DNA of 64,000 nucleotides from Lewinellaceae bacterium (GCA_020636315.1 JACJYA010000016.1:1-64000), one strand, 5' to 3'; positions 1-9,513 are shown, numbered from the stretch's first letter. A program made the numbers and translations. The notes: a model not told the origin generated them from the letters alone.

Positions 1-1267
1 AAAAGCCGTAGCCTCCCAGCACCTGCAGGCCATTATCGACAGCTTCCCTTCCCTTTTCGGTAGGATAGGCTTTGGCAATAGGCGTCAGCAGTTCCAGAAG
101 CAATTCGTTCTTTTTCTTTTCCTCTCCTTCCGTCACCTGAGTCAGGTCATGGTATTTGGAGGCCAGCAACAAGAGGCTCATCGATCCTTCGTAGATCACC
201 TTCTGCAACAGCAGCATGCGGCGCACATCGGCGTGCTCGATGATGAGCACCGGTTCCTGGTTAGGGTCTTTTTTCCCGCTGTCCATTACCCGGCGGCCCT
301 GGGGCCGTTCATTGGCATATTGCAGGGAGGCGTGATAGGCGGCCGAAGCGATCGACAAGCCCCCTCTGCCCACCGAGATGCGGGCATCGTTCATCATCTG
401 AAACATGTATTTCAAGCCCTGGTGCGGTTCTCCGAGCAGCCAGGCCCGACAATCGTTGTCCTCGCCGAAAACAAGATGAGTGGTGCAGTACCCCCGTTGC
501 CCCAGCTTCTGAAAGTCGCCGGCAGTTGTCACGTCATTCGGGATTAAGCTGCCATCCTCGGCGATCCGTTTTTTGGGCACAACAAAGAGGGAGATCCCCC
601 TGGTGCCGGCAGGCGCGCCCTCTATACGCGCAAGCAGCAGGTGAATGAAATTCTCATTGTATTCGTGGTCTCCACCGGAAATGAATATCTTCTGCCCTTT
701 GACTTTGTAGAAGCCTTCATCCGTTGGGTAGGCAGTCGTTGTTATATCCGAAAGGGAGCTTCCGGCCTGAGGCTCCGTCAGGCACATGGTGCCCGCCCAT
801 CTGCCGGCCAGCATATTGGGCACGTAAGTTTCCTTGAGTTGGGGGCTGCCAAAGGTGGTGATCAGTTTCGCTGCTCCATCCGTCAGGCCGCAATAGCCGG
901 GGACGTGGTTGTTGGCTGCTTCCATGATAAAATAAGCAGCCAGGAGAGCCGTGCCCGGCATCTGAAGCCCGCCGTACTCGTGGTCAAAAGTGGCGGCAAT
1001 GACCCCCATTTCCCCAGTCTTCTCCATCACTTTACCAACGGCGGGATGTACGATGATCTTTCCGTCCTTGAAATAAGCCGGCTTTTCATCCATTTCCCGG
1101 AAAACCGGGTACAGTTCCTGGTCGGCAAAATCCTTGACTGCATCCAGGAAGATGTTGATGGCGTCCAGGTCGTATTCCTGAAAACGGGGGTACTGAAAAA
1201 GGCTTTCCAATTGGTGCACCTGCTCCAGTTGAAAGCGAAGTGTATCCATATTCAGATATTCAGCCAT
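1..1267 (-). CDS. Acyl-CoA dehydrogenase, partial (3' end outside window)
   Basis: About 422 residues are visible, starting at the ATG at 1267 (MAEYLNMDTLRF...). The remainder lies beyond base 1. Acyl-CoA dehydrogenase features are clear: an N-terminal helical region with FLDAVKDFADQELYPVFREMDE, the central FAD/substrate motif MCLTEPQAGSSLSD, a GGDHEYNENFIHLLLARI beta region, and the LQVLGGYGF motif at the window edge. The family oxidises acyl-CoA thioesters at the alpha-beta carbons using FAD. The N-terminal extension and the GGDHEYNENFIH segment resemble the long (about 600 aa) acyl-CoA dehydrogenases with an extra C-terminal domain, such as DmdC-like enzymes, but the substrate cannot be read from the sequence. 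It is 152 bp downstream of the sulfatase stop and looks like a separate unit. Confidence 0.9.
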   Translation of the reverse strand, partial: MAEYLNMDTLRFQLEQVHQLESLFQYPRFQEYDLDAINIFLDAVKDFADQELYPVFREMDEKPAYFKDGKIIVHPAVGKVMEKTGEMGVIAATFDHEYGGLQMPGTALLAAYFIMEAANNHVPGYCGLTDGAAKLITTFGSPQLKETYVPNMLAGRWAGTMCLTEPQAGSSLSDITTTAYPTDEGFYKVKGQKIFISGGDHEYNENFIHLLLARIEGAPAGTRGISLFVVPKKRIAEDGSLIPNDVTTAGDFQKLGQRGYCTTHLVFGEDNDCRAWLLGEPHQGLKYMFQMMNDARISVGRGGLSIASAAYHASLQYANERPQGRRVMDSGKKDPNQEPVLIIEHADVRRMLLLQKVIYEGSMSLLLLASKYHDLTQVTEGEEKKKNELLLELLTPIAKAYPTEKGREAVDNGLQVLGGYGF

Positions 1268-1419
1268 GTTCTCGATGCTTTTGGTTTTGAATGGAGAAGG
1301 CTCCGAATACAAGCCTTGTATTACCTCCGCAAAAGATCGTTATTGCTGAACAGAATTCAAACTTTTCAGATAAAATTCGAGGCACGGTGAGAAAAAAGCA
1401 GCGATGAAAACCGCCGCAT

Positions 1420-3090
1420 TTAATAGGAAACGATGCTACTTGGCCGATAGCCGATGCGATGCGCCTGAACAAATAAAGTTTTACCGTTTTGAGGTTCTAT
1501 CGGTGACCCATAGATATTCCAGGCCGGGCTTAAGCCTTCTTTGCTTTCCGCCCACTGGTAGGCGATCTGAGCTCCTTCAGTAGGGCAGCTCAGGGAAATT
1601 TTTCCCGAATCCACCTGAATTGTTGGGGCCTCGGTCACAGGTTGTTGCCCCCCGGGCCAGATCTTTTCCAGATATTCCTCCTCTGGCCACTGGCCTTTAT
1701 CTCCCGTCTCGGCAATCCACTTGTCGAGTGCGTTCCGCAATTCGGCCACTGTAGCGGCATATCGGGGATCATCTATAATATTATGTAATTCGTGAGGGTC
1801 ATCCTGCAGGTCAAAAAGCTCCAGGCTGTCCTTTTGCGGGCGAAACCACTGAGCCTGGTATTCATCGAGGCTGTCTTTTTCATGGAGCCGCAGCAATTCC
1901 TGCATAATCGGCATGGTCTCCCGGTATTTTACCGGAAGATAGTAGGGTTGATTCAGGTTATAATACCGCACCAGTTTGAAACGCCGCCCGCGGACTGCCC
2001 GGATCTTATCAGTTTGGTTGTCGAAACGGTCAGCGGCGGCAAAGACATATTGGCGTTCCTCCGTATCAGCATATTTCCCCATCCAGGCTTTGCCATCCAC
2101 ATACGAAGGCGGTTCAATGCCCACCAGGGACAGGACTGTAGGCTTGAGGTCAATAAAACTCAGCAGTTGGCTGTCAACCTTGCCGGCCAGTTGCCGGTTC
2201 GGGAAACGAATGATCATGGGCACGTGAATACCCGAATCGTAGATCGTCCGCTTTTGGCGGGGCAAAGGGCCGCCGTGGTCAGTGTACCAGAAAACGATGG
2301 TGTTCTCCAGCTCACCGGCCGCTTCCAGTTCATCCAGGATATTGCCAACGCGCCGGTCCATCTCCACGATCAGGGAATAGAGGCGGCGTATATCGCGTTT
2401 GGCTACCTCTGTAGTCGGCAAATAAGGCGGTATGGGCACTTCCAGCAGCGAATCAACCAGTAATGAATCCTTCGCACGCCGCCAGATCATCGACTCATGG
2501 GTGTCATCGAGGTTGAAAATGGCAAAGAAAGGCTGGTTTTTATCGGGGCGGTGTTTCCAGTGCGCTTCAAAATTGCTTTCATCCCAGGCTCCCAGTTCGC
2601 AACGGAATTGGTAATCTTCTTTGGGGTTGTTGGTGCAAAAATAGCCGGCGCGGCGCAGGTAGGAACTCATCATGTGCGTGCCGGCCGGCGGCATCGCTTC
2701 ATAAGCCTTACGAGGATAGTTGGCGATGGCCTTGTCCTTGACCGTAAACCGGAACCAGGGGCCGGTGCGCATGTGCTGTGCGCCGATACGCGTCGGATAC
2801 ATACCGGTGGCAATGGCGGCCCGGCTGGGCGCACAAACTCCGGAAGGCGAGAAGAAATGAGTATATAACACCCCTTCTTCCGCCAGCCGGCTGATATTGG
2901 GCGTAGCAACAGTTGAGTCGCCATAAGGCGGAATGAGAGGGCTAAGGTCTTCGGCTACGATCCATACTATATTCGGCCGTTCGCCCAGTTCCAGGCTGGA
3001 ATAATCAGGGTGGTGCACTGAGGCGGGCGGCTGCCCGCAGGCAACCACCATCAGAAAAAAAATCGCTACATACCATAAGGGCCGTATCAT
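1420..3090 (-). CDS. Formylglycine-dependent sulfatase, lipoprotein
   Basis: A 556-aa type I sulfatase. The lipoprotein signal ends at Cys18 (VVAC). The CxPSR active-site motif is CAPSR with Cys86, which must be oxidised to formylglycine by a maturase. Metal-binding segments are AED (47-48), YTDHGGPLPRQKR and GIHVP. The sequence style resembles heparan/N-sulfoglucosamine-type sulfatases, but the substrate is not readable. The last roughly 70 residues (APTIQVDSGKISLSC... to the end) look like the small beta-sandwich domain seen at the C-terminus of beta-hexosaminidases. The ATG overlaps the stop of the GH43-like gene upstream in a 4-nt ATGA (3087-3090), so the two are probably translationally coupled. 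It is the last gene of the glycan locus. Confidence 0.9.
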   Translation of the reverse strand: MIRPLWYVAIFFLMVVACGQPPASVHHPDYSSLELGERPNIVWIVAEDLSPLIPPYGDSTVATPNISRLAEEGVLYTHFFSPSGVCAPSRAAIATGMYPTRIGAQHMRTGPWFRFTVKDKAIANYPRKAYEAMPPAGTHMMSSYLRRAGYFCTNNPKEDYQFRCELGAWDESNFEAHWKHRPDKNQPFFAIFNLDDTHESMIWRRAKDSLLVDSLLEVPIPPYLPTTEVAKRDIRRLYSLIVEMDRRVGNILDELEAAGELENTIVFWYTDHGGPLPRQKRTIYDSGIHVPMIIRFPNRQLAGKVDSQLLSFIDLKPTVLSLVGIEPPSYVDGKAWMGKYADTEERQYVFAAADRFDNQTDKIRAVRGRRFKLVRYYNLNQPYYLPVKYRETMPIMQELLRLHEKDSLDEYQAQWFRPQKDSLELFDLQDDPHELHNIIDDPRYAATVAELRNALDKWIAETGDKGQWPEEEYLEKIWPGGQQPVTEAPTIQVDSGKISLSCPTEGAQIAYQWAESKEGLSPAWNIYGSPIEPQNGKTLFVQAHRIGYRPSSIVSY

Positions 3091-4946
3091 TCCGTATAAA
3101 GTATTTCGCTGCGTTCTGATATACCGTTCTCATTAAAAGCCTCCACCTGATAGTAATAGCCCTGATCGGTGTTGAGGGCACGAAGTTCATAGGAAGCCCG
3201 ATCATACATCTGCGCCGACAGGTTGAGGTGAGCCTTATCAATGCCCCAGTAAATGACGTAGCCGGTAGCCGCAGGGTCAGCATTCCAGGAAAGATCGGCA
3301 TTTCGGCGGTCAGCCGGGCGTTGAACGGTAAAGCCAGACGGGCGGACGGGCGGATCACCTTTACCGTTGCCAAATACCCGGAGCTCTGAAATAGCCAGGT
3401 ACTTGTTGGTGCAGTAAACATGCTCGTAGCGAATGTAGCGGGCCTCCGCCGGCTCGGCCAGCTCGATGTAGCCATGGGGCATGTCGCGCTGGTTTCTGGA
3501 GTAATCGGCAATGGTTTCCCAGGTTTTACCATCCTCTGAGGCTTTCAGCACAAACTGTTGATGCAAAGTGTCCGGCCGGCCGAATATCTCGCTTTTGAAA
3601 TCCTGAAAATTGAGCTGCACGGCCCTGACATCCATCACTTCTTCCAGGTCGATGGTGACGTAAATGGAATCATCATTGGCTACGGACACCCAGTAGGAAC
3701 GGATCTCCTCGTCGTTGATCTTTTCAATATCAAAATCGGTGATCTGTCCCAGCATGTAACCGCTGTCGCTTTCATCCACCACGTTCACATCCGACTCTAC
3801 GAGAGGGGAATTGGTTTCCACGGGCTTCCGGTAGGAAAGCAGCATCCAGCCGGTAAAGCGGTTCTTGTGGTTGTCCACCTCCGTGCCGGGCAGATAGTGG
3901 GGATAATCGCCATAAGCGGTATTTACGTACATCTGGCCGTTGTCTTCAAAACCGGCCGGATACATACCGATGCGGCGCTCAAATTTATAATTGACGGAAA
4001 TCGCCATAGTGGCAAAGTGCCAGTAATTGCCCTGGTTGTCCCGCACGGTACTGCCGTGGCCCGACCCTTTGAGAAAACCACCCGGTTTATAGGAGATGGG
4101 GTTATAAGGTGCATACTCAAACGGCCCCAGGGGAGATTTACCAGTATATACCCCATCCGCATATACGTTCCACTGCGTGCCGGGAGCGCCATATTCAAGG
4201 TAGTAAGTATCCCCGTGCTTCACCATCCAGGGGCCTTCAATGTAGGGCTCCAGATCCGACCTGTGATCCTGGCCAAAACGTTCCCAGCCGTGTTTTTCGG
4301 GGTCAAGGTTGAATAAGTCCGCCTGCTCGCCAATGGGGACATAATAATTATCAGCATCCAGTTCGATGCCATGTATGGGAAATTTATTTGACGATTCTTC
4401 GTACAAATAGACCCTGCCGTCATCGTCAACAAAGAGGTCGGGGTCCTGCACGCCTCCGGGAACGTTGATCACCGCAAAATTGGTTTTCCAGTCTCCCAGC
4501 TCGGGGTTTTCCGTTTCAATGACCGCTCCCCGGCCAGACGGGTCACCCAGCACAATAATTTTGCCGTCTTTAACGGCGGCGGCAGGAGCATTGCACCCGT
4601 TGAAATACCAGCTCTGCGGGCGGATAAATTTCCAGTTGCTCATATCGTCCGAAGCCCAATAACCATGAGACCTGGTTACGAAAAGGTAGAACCTGCCCTT
4701 GAAATTGACCACCGCCGGGTCAGCTCCCGAGCGGTAGGATACGTTGTTGCGCGCCCTGTAGTGCGACATATAGGAATAGTCGATGTCGATCGGATTGCAG
4801 TAGGTTTTGTAATTCCGTTCTCCCGTGGAAGTGGATCCGGCCGAAATATCTTCAGCCTCATGCCCCGTCTCTGTGCAGGCGGACATGCCCATCAGAACGA
4901 TGGCCAGGGTAAGGAGAGATATTAAAAGTTTACAGGATTTCATCAT
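3087..4946 (-). CDS. GH43-like glycoside hydrolase lipoprotein with F5/8C and FN3 domains
   Basis: Start placed at the ATG at 4946 (MMKSCKLL...), giving a proper lipoprotein signal with lipobox Cys24 (MSAC). An in-frame ATG at 4988 would add 14 non-hydrophobic residues before it. Residues about 45-385 form a five-bladed-propeller GH43-type domain: candidate base Asp76 (SGADPAV), pKa-tuning Asp168 (VQDPDLF) and acid Glu237 (YIEGPW). Residues about 395-535 look like a discoidin/F5-8C carbohydrate-binding domain (KFLAI-type end: NKYLAISELRVFGNG). About 538-619 is a fibronectin type III domain. GH43 relatives cleave arabinose-, xylose- or galactose-containing glycans; the exact specificity is open. 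Stop overlaps the sulfatase start by 4 nt. A 200-bp gap carrying two inverted repeats separates it from the GH3 gene. Confidence 0.85.
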   Translation of the reverse strand: MMKSCKLLISLLTLAIVLMGMSACTETGHEAEDISAGSTSTGERNYKTYCNPIDIDYSYMSHYRARNNVSYRSGADPAVVNFKGRFYLFVTRSHGYWASDDMSNWKFIRPQSWYFNGCNAPAAAVKDGKIIVLGDPSGRGAVIETENPELGDWKTNFAVINVPGGVQDPDLFVDDDGRVYLYEESSNKFPIHGIELDADNYYVPIGEQADLFNLDPEKHGWERFGQDHRSDLEPYIEGPWMVKHGDTYYLEYGAPGTQWNVYADGVYTGKSPLGPFEYAPYNPISYKPGGFLKGSGHGSTVRDNQGNYWHFATMAISVNYKFERRIGMYPAGFEDNGQMYVNTAYGDYPHYLPGTEVDNHKNRFTGWMLLSYRKPVETNSPLVESDVNVVDESDSGYMLGQITDFDIEKINDEEIRSYWVSVANDDSIYVTIDLEEVMDVRAVQLNFQDFKSEIFGRPDTLHQQFVLKASEDGKTWETIADYSRNQRDMPHGYIELAEPAEARYIRYEHVYCTNKYLAISELRVFGNGKGDPPVRPSGFTVQRPADRRNADLSWNADPAATGYVIYWGIDKAHLNLSAQMYDRASYELRALNTDQGYYYQVEAFNENGISERSEILYTE

Positions 4947-4993
4947 AAGAGAATTAAACCGGCAGTGATTGAATGGAATATTGTGCATGGTAA

Positions 4994-5087
4994 TTCAAGC
5001 GCTAATGGAACACGAGCGAAGCGACTGATGCCTGGCTGCTGTGCCACAGGCCGGCAGGGAATGAAATGGAATAAATTAGCGCTTGAA
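4994..5087. repeat. Long-loop inverted repeat (13-bp arms)
   Basis: TTCAAGCGCTAAT at 4994-5006 is exactly complementary to ATTAGCGCTTGAA at 5075-5087, with a loop of 68 nt. It lies in the intercistronic gap between the GH3 and GH43-like genes, 7 nt from a second, tight hairpin at 5095-5125. The same two-part layout recurs at 21375-21476. Confidence 0.75.
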
Positions 5088-5094
5088 GGCCTTC

Positions 5095-5125
5095 TTTAAG
5101 TGGCAATTTCCCATTGCCACTTAAA
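5095..5125. repeat. Tight hairpin, 13-bp perfect stem, TTCCC loop
   Basis: TTTAAGTGGCAAT (5095-5107), loop TTCCC, ATTGCCACTTAAA (5113-5125). The stem is perfect. There is no long U-tract after it on the minus strand, so it need not be a terminator. It belongs to the hairpin family also found at 21446-21476 and 50061-50095. Confidence 0.8.
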
Positions 5126-5145
5126 TTTGGGCCTCTTTCATCCGA

Positions 5146-8130
5146 TTACTTATACTCAAACGACAGCCCCTGCACATCCCGCGAGTTCGGCCCCACAAAG
5201 GCCCGGAACTCGCCAGGCTCCACCACCCACTCCAGTTCGCTGTTGCAGAATTGAAGCAAAGACTCGTCAATAGGGAACCGAACCATCTTCTCCTCGCCGG
5301 GTTCCAGCATTATCTTTTTAAAGCCTTTCAGCTCCTTCACCGGCCGACTGATGCTGCCCACCACATCGCGGATGTACAGTTGTACGATCTCACTGCCGGC
5401 GCGTTTGCCCGTGTTTTTCACCGTAACGCTAAGGGTGACTTTGCCCCCTTTTGTCATTTCGGTATGTGAAAGGGCCGGTTTGCCGTACTCAAATTGTGTG
5501 TAGCTCAGGCCGTACCCGAACGGATACAGCGGCTCGTTCGGAATATCCAGGTAATTGGACAAAAATTTTCGGTTTTCTTCTCCATTGTAGGGCCGGCCGG
5601 TATTCAGCATGCTGTGATAGACCGGAATCTGCCCGACAGCCACCGGGAAGGAGGCCGTAAGTTTACCGGACGGGTTGACGTCTCCGAAAAGCAGGTCGGC
5701 CACGGCATATCCGGCCTCGATGCCGGGATGCCAGACCTCCAGTATTGCATCCATATTTTCATCTTCCCAGGGGAGCGTCATCGGCCGGCCGTTGAACAGG
5801 ACGAGGACGATGGGCTTACCCGTTTCTTTGAGGGCCTTCAACAGGCGCACCTGTGAAGGTTGCAACCCGATATGGGCCATACTCGACGACTCTCCGCTCA
5901 TATCCGCCGCTTCGCCCATGACGGCTGCGATCACGTCGGACGACCGGGCGATCTCCACCGCTTCGGCGATCATCTCTTCGGGCGAACGCTTATCGATAAC
6001 GATCTCCTCGCCAAAGGTATTGACGCGCCGGGCAAATTCCGGGTCGTCGGAAATGTTGGCGCCCTTCGCATAACGGATGCTGCCTTCCTTGCCAAGCAAA
6101 GCTTCCAGGCCTTCCCGTACGGTTACCGACTTGGAATGGTCACCCGACACGCTCCAGGTGCCCATCATATTGCGCCGGCTATCCGCCAGCGGGCCGATGA
6201 GGGCGATCTTTGCGGATTTACTCAACGGCAATACATTGCCTTCATTCTTTAGCAGAACAGCAGATTTGCCGGCCACCTCTCTTGAAAAGGCGCGATTTTT
6301 CTCAGAAAGGATCTCTTTGGGCGCCCTCGATTCATCGAAATAGCGGTAAGGGTCTTCAAACAATCCCAGGCGTTCCTTTGCTATCAGGATGCGCTGGCAG
6401 GCGTGGTCGATCATAGCTTCAGTGACCTTGCCCTCCTCCAGGGATTTTTTCAGCGTGCCTACAAGGCCTTCACTCACCATATCCATGTCGATGCCCGCCT
6501 TCAGGGCCAAAGCCGATACCTCCTGCAGGTTTCCCAGGCCGTGATCGGCCAATTCTTCAACGGCAGTATAGTCTGTGACGACGAATCCATCGAATCCCCA
6601 TTTGTCGCGCAGGACGGTTTGGAAGAGGTATTCGTTAGCGCTGGCCGGTACATAATCAACTACGTTGAAGGCTGTCATTACCGAACCCACGCCGGCATCG
6701 ACGGCGGCTTTATACGGCGGAAGATATTCGTTGTGCAGGCGCACCCGGCTCATATCCACCGTGGCGTAATCGCGCCCGCCTTCCGGAGCCCCGTAAGCAG
6801 CAAAGTGTTTGACGCAGGCCAGCATGGTGGTGGGGTCAGCCAGGTCATCCTGCTGGTATCCCCGCACCATAGCAGCAGCGATCCTGGATCCGAGGAAAGG
6901 GTCTTCCCCGCTGCTTTCAGCAATGCGGCCCCAGCGCGGATCACGGCATATATCGACCATCGGCGAGAAGTTCCACATGATGCCATCGGCGGTTGCCTCC
7001 CGGGCCGCTGTACGGGCGGTTTCCCCGATCAGTTCAGGATCCCAGGTACAGGACATGCCCAGCGGGATAGGGAAAATGGTCTGGTGCCCGTGAATGACGT
7101 CCATACCAGTTAGCAACGGGATGCCGCGCCGGCTTTCGTTGACCGCGATTTCCTGGATCTTGCGCATCTTGGAGGCGCTCCGGGAACCAAAGATCCCCCC
7201 TACATTGCCGTCCCTGATCTTCTGTTCGACATCCTTACTTATTACCGAGCCGGTAACGGCGCCCCCCTGGGTAACGAGGTTGAGCTGGCCGATCTTTTCT
7301 TCCAGGGTCATCTCCGACATCAGCGAGTCAACAAAGAGGGAGTAGGATTCCCCCCTGTATTTGGAAAACATCCAGGGCAGATACTCCGGCTCCGCGAAGG
7401 CCGGGTCCCAGGAATTGTGGTTGGCGCCGGGGAACAGAGTGATCTTGGCGGGCCCGCCCTCCCGCTGAATGGCTTTCAGCATGCGGATGGAATTGCGCGG
7501 CTGAACAACGTCATCCTTCATCCCGTGAAAGGCCCAGATGGGAACATCCGCCATGGCGGAGGCCCTCTCCGGAGTTCCGCCACCGCAGATCGGAGCAGCG
7601 GCAGCGATCTTTTCAGGCATGCGCCACAAGAGTTCCCACGTGCCCATTCCCCCCATAGACAGGCCGGTGACGTAAAACCGGTTCTCGTCGATGTATGGTT
7701 TGGCCAGTTCCTGGCTAACCAGGTCCATCACCGCGGCAAGAGAGGGATTCGGAGGCCGGTTATCCGGAAAATTGAACTGGAGAGAGCCATCGTCTTTTTG
7801 TATCCGTTCAATATTGGCCCAATAATCCGTTTTCGGACATTGCGGAAAGAGGATAACCGCAGGATATTTATCTATAGACTCCAGAAACAATTTGCCGCCA
7901 TGGACCAATTGTGTCTCGTTGTCACTACCGCTTTCCCCCCTTCCATGCAGGAAAAGGACGAGCGGATAGCGCCGGCTCTCATCAAAATCAGAAGGATAGA
8001 GAACGCGGTAATTGAGCGTGTCTCCATTGTATTGATGTTGTGCATAAAGGTATTTCCCGGTTTCCATCTGGCTCCAGGCCAGATGGCTGAACAGGAGCAC
8101 AGCGAGTGAAATGTTGAAAGTGCGGATCAT
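5146..8130 (-). CDS. Esterase (alpha/beta hydrolase) fused to GH3 beta-glucosidase
   Basis: A 994-aa protein with signal peptide 1-20 (HLAWS|Q). Residues about 25-260 are a PHB-depolymerase/dienelactone-hydrolase-like esterase: oxyanion-region LHGRGESG, nucleophile Ser158 in GLSMGG, candidate Asp206/207 (GMKDDVV) and His238 (GANHNSW). Residues about 264-994 are a complete GH3 enzyme: KHFAAYG (Lys441-His442), nucleophile Asp520 in VVTDYTAVEEL, the (alpha/beta)6 sandwich and a C-terminal FnIII-like domain (PVKELKGFKKIMLEPGE). GH3 enzymes release terminal beta-linked glucose or related sugars. The fused esterase would remove acyl groups from the same glycan. Periplasmic location is inferred from the Sec signal without a lipobox. 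It lies 10 bp after the PF10091 gene stop, in one operon. Confidence 0.92.
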   Translation of the reverse strand: MIRTFNISLAVLLFSHLAWSQMETGKYLYAQHQYNGDTLNYRVLYPSDFDESRRYPLVLFLHGRGESGSDNETQLVHGGKLFLESIDKYPAVILFPQCPKTDYWANIERIQKDDGSLQFNFPDNRPPNPSLAAVMDLVSQELAKPYIDENRFYVTGLSMGGMGTWELLWRMPEKIAAAAPICGGGTPERASAMADVPIWAFHGMKDDVVQPRNSIRMLKAIQREGGPAKITLFPGANHNSWDPAFAEPEYLPWMFSKYRGESYSLFVDSLMSEMTLEEKIGQLNLVTQGGAVTGSVISKDVEQKIRDGNVGGIFGSRSASKMRKIQEIAVNESRRGIPLLTGMDVIHGHQTIFPIPLGMSCTWDPELIGETARTAAREATADGIMWNFSPMVDICRDPRWGRIAESSGEDPFLGSRIAAAMVRGYQQDDLADPTTMLACVKHFAAYGAPEGGRDYATVDMSRVRLHNEYLPPYKAAVDAGVGSVMTAFNVVDYVPASANEYLFQTVLRDKWGFDGFVVTDYTAVEELADHGLGNLQEVSALALKAGIDMDMVSEGLVGTLKKSLEEGKVTEAMIDHACQRILIAKERLGLFEDPYRYFDESRAPKEILSEKNRAFSREVAGKSAVLLKNEGNVLPLSKSAKIALIGPLADSRRNMMGTWSVSGDHSKSVTVREGLEALLGKEGSIRYAKGANISDDPEFARRVNTFGEEIVIDKRSPEEMIAEAVEIARSSDVIAAVMGEAADMSGESSSMAHIGLQPSQVRLLKALKETGKPIVLVLFNGRPMTLPWEDENMDAILEVWHPGIEAGYAVADLLFGDVNPSGKLTASFPVAVGQIPVYHSMLNTGRPYNGEENRKFLSNYLDIPNEPLYPFGYGLSYTQFEYGKPALSHTEMTKGGKVTLSVTVKNTGKRAGSEIVQLYIRDVVGSISRPVKELKGFKKIMLEPGEEKMVRFPIDESLLQFCNSELEWVVEPGEFRAFVGPNSRDVQGLSFEYK

Positions 8131-8140
8131 TATGTTGGTT

Positions 8141-9460
8141 TTATTGTCGTTTGATATCCAGTTTCTGCAGGCCTTCCTGAATTTCCTCCGCTGACATGAA
8201 GAGGTCCCAGATCAATCCGGACCGGTAATTTTCGATCATCACCGGAATGGGCAACTGATCGATAGCGAGATATCGCGGCAAATGCCAGTCCGATTGAACA
8301 CTGAAGGCATCATAAGGGCCATATTTGCCGATGTATTCAGAATGATCCTCATACATGTGCCGGAGGAATAACATGCTTTCCTCCGGCGTATAGGGAAACG
8401 AAGAGAGTGCGGCCGTGGGAGAGATCACCCCCAGGTCATTGGAAGGAGCATGGGCATCGTAACCGGCTATGGAATAGCTGGCCGTAAGGCCCCAGCATTT
8501 CTCTGAATAACCCGCATAGCCACGGGGGTTTTTGGTACAATAAGCATGATGGATCAGAGCGTGGTTCCGGTTCAGAAGCCAGTAATCCGCGTAAGAATCG
8601 TGAAGCCCCCGTGGATCCAGCCCCATGAAGGAATAATGAGCCCAGAACAATGGCCCGACGGGAATGGCTCCTCTTCCATTGTGGTCGAGCACAACATCGT
8701 AGCCATAAGCGCTCTCCCCTGACACAATATCGCCATTCCGCATATAACCTTCGTGAAAACAGACAGGGCCAACCGGATGAGTAGGAGAAGAAGCAGCCAG
8801 CATATACAGGATAGTACACTCATTATAGCCCTTAACCGGAAAGTTCATCCGCCACTCGTGTTCAGGCGACCAGTGCCAGTACAGGACATTCTCTCCCCGA
8901 GTGTACCACGTCCAGTCCACCTCCTTCCAAAGCTGGTCCAGCAGAGCCGCCAGTTTGCGTTCTTTCCGGTTCCCGTTGCGAAAATACTGACGGGCCACGA
9001 TAAGCCCTTCCACCAAAAAGGCCGTTTCCACCAGGTCGCCTCCGTCGTCGTATCGGCTGAAGGGTTTTACTTTGCCGGAAGGATACATCCAATGTGGCCA
9101 GGCCCCATGAAAACGGTCGGCCTTTCGGAGCCATTCGGCAAGATGCCGGAGGCGTTTACGGCCTTCTTTGCGCGTGATGAACCCGCGGTCAATGGCTGCG
9201 ATCGTGGCCATAATGCCAAAACCCGTACCTCCGGAGGTAACTACATCGGCATCATCATGAGGGTAAATACCATCTTCGTGAATGCGCTCCCGGGCAGCGC
9301 CGGAAACGGGTTCTCCGCCCTCCCAGAAGTAATTGAAAGTTTGCTGCTGAACACCGTCGAGGAGTTCTTCATTACTTAGCGCGGCGGGGGATTGGGCCAC
9401 CAGTACAGAGCAGATAGTAAAAAAAGTGAATAATGGCAGCAGGTAGGCGATTCGAGTCAT
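8141..9460 (-). CDS. PF10091 glycoamylase/GH144-like glycoside hydrolase
   Basis: A 439-aa secreted protein (signal 1-22, ending SVLVAQ). The whole mature chain is the (alpha/alpha)6-type 'glucoamylase-like' domain: TFNYFWEGGEP, VVTSGGTGFGIMA, RFHGAWPHWMYP, DDGGDLVETAFLVEGL, LYWHWSPEHEWRMNF, SPTHPVGPVCFHEGY, RGLHDSYADYWLLNRNHALIHHAYC and YSIAGYDAHAPSNDLGVISPTAALSSFPYTPEE. Characterised members of this fold (GH144) act on beta-1,2-glucan or sophoro-oligosaccharides; that specificity is inference here. It is paralogous to the next gene upstream (9519-11510) but lacks the Ig-like N-terminus and is not a lipoprotein, so the pair probably works in two compartments: surface cleavage, then periplasmic trimming. 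Confidence 0.88.
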   Translation of the reverse strand: MTRIAYLLPLFTFFTICSVLVAQSPAALSNEELLDGVQQQTFNYFWEGGEPVSGAARERIHEDGIYPHDDADVVTSGGTGFGIMATIAAIDRGFITRKEGRKRLRHLAEWLRKADRFHGAWPHWMYPSGKVKPFSRYDDGGDLVETAFLVEGLIVARQYFRNGNRKERKLAALLDQLWKEVDWTWYTRGENVLYWHWSPEHEWRMNFPVKGYNECTILYMLAASSPTHPVGPVCFHEGYMRNGDIVSGESAYGYDVVLDHNGRGAIPVGPLFWAHYSFMGLDPRGLHDSYADYWLLNRNHALIHHAYCTKNPRGYAGYSEKCWGLTASYSIAGYDAHAPSNDLGVISPTAALSSFPYTPEESMLFLRHMYEDHSEYIGKYGPYDAFSVQSDWHLPRYLAIDQLPIPVMIENYRSGLIWDLFMSAEEIQEGLQKLDIKRQ

Positions 9461-9478
9461 CGTGATTATTGATTTTTA

Positions 9479-9513
9479 TAGATGGAAGGCACTTTTAAAG
9501 GGCCTTCCATCTA
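9479..9513. other. Intercistronic hairpin
   Basis: TAGATGGAAGGC (9479-9490) pairs with GCCTTCCATCTA (9502-9513) around an 11-nt loop, between the two PF10091 genes. On the transcribed minus strand the stem is followed by TATAAAAATC rather than a U-tract, so an mRNA-processing or stability role is likelier than termination. Confidence 0.6.

Noticed and set aside
641..1390. Open frame of 249 codons on the plus strand
   Set aside because: Antisense to the acyl-CoA dehydrogenase, whose motifs are clear on the minus strand.
9479..9513. Rho-independent terminator between the PF10091 genes
   Set aside because: Strong stem but followed by an A-rich, not U-rich, stretch on the transcribed strand; kept only as an intercistronic hairpin.
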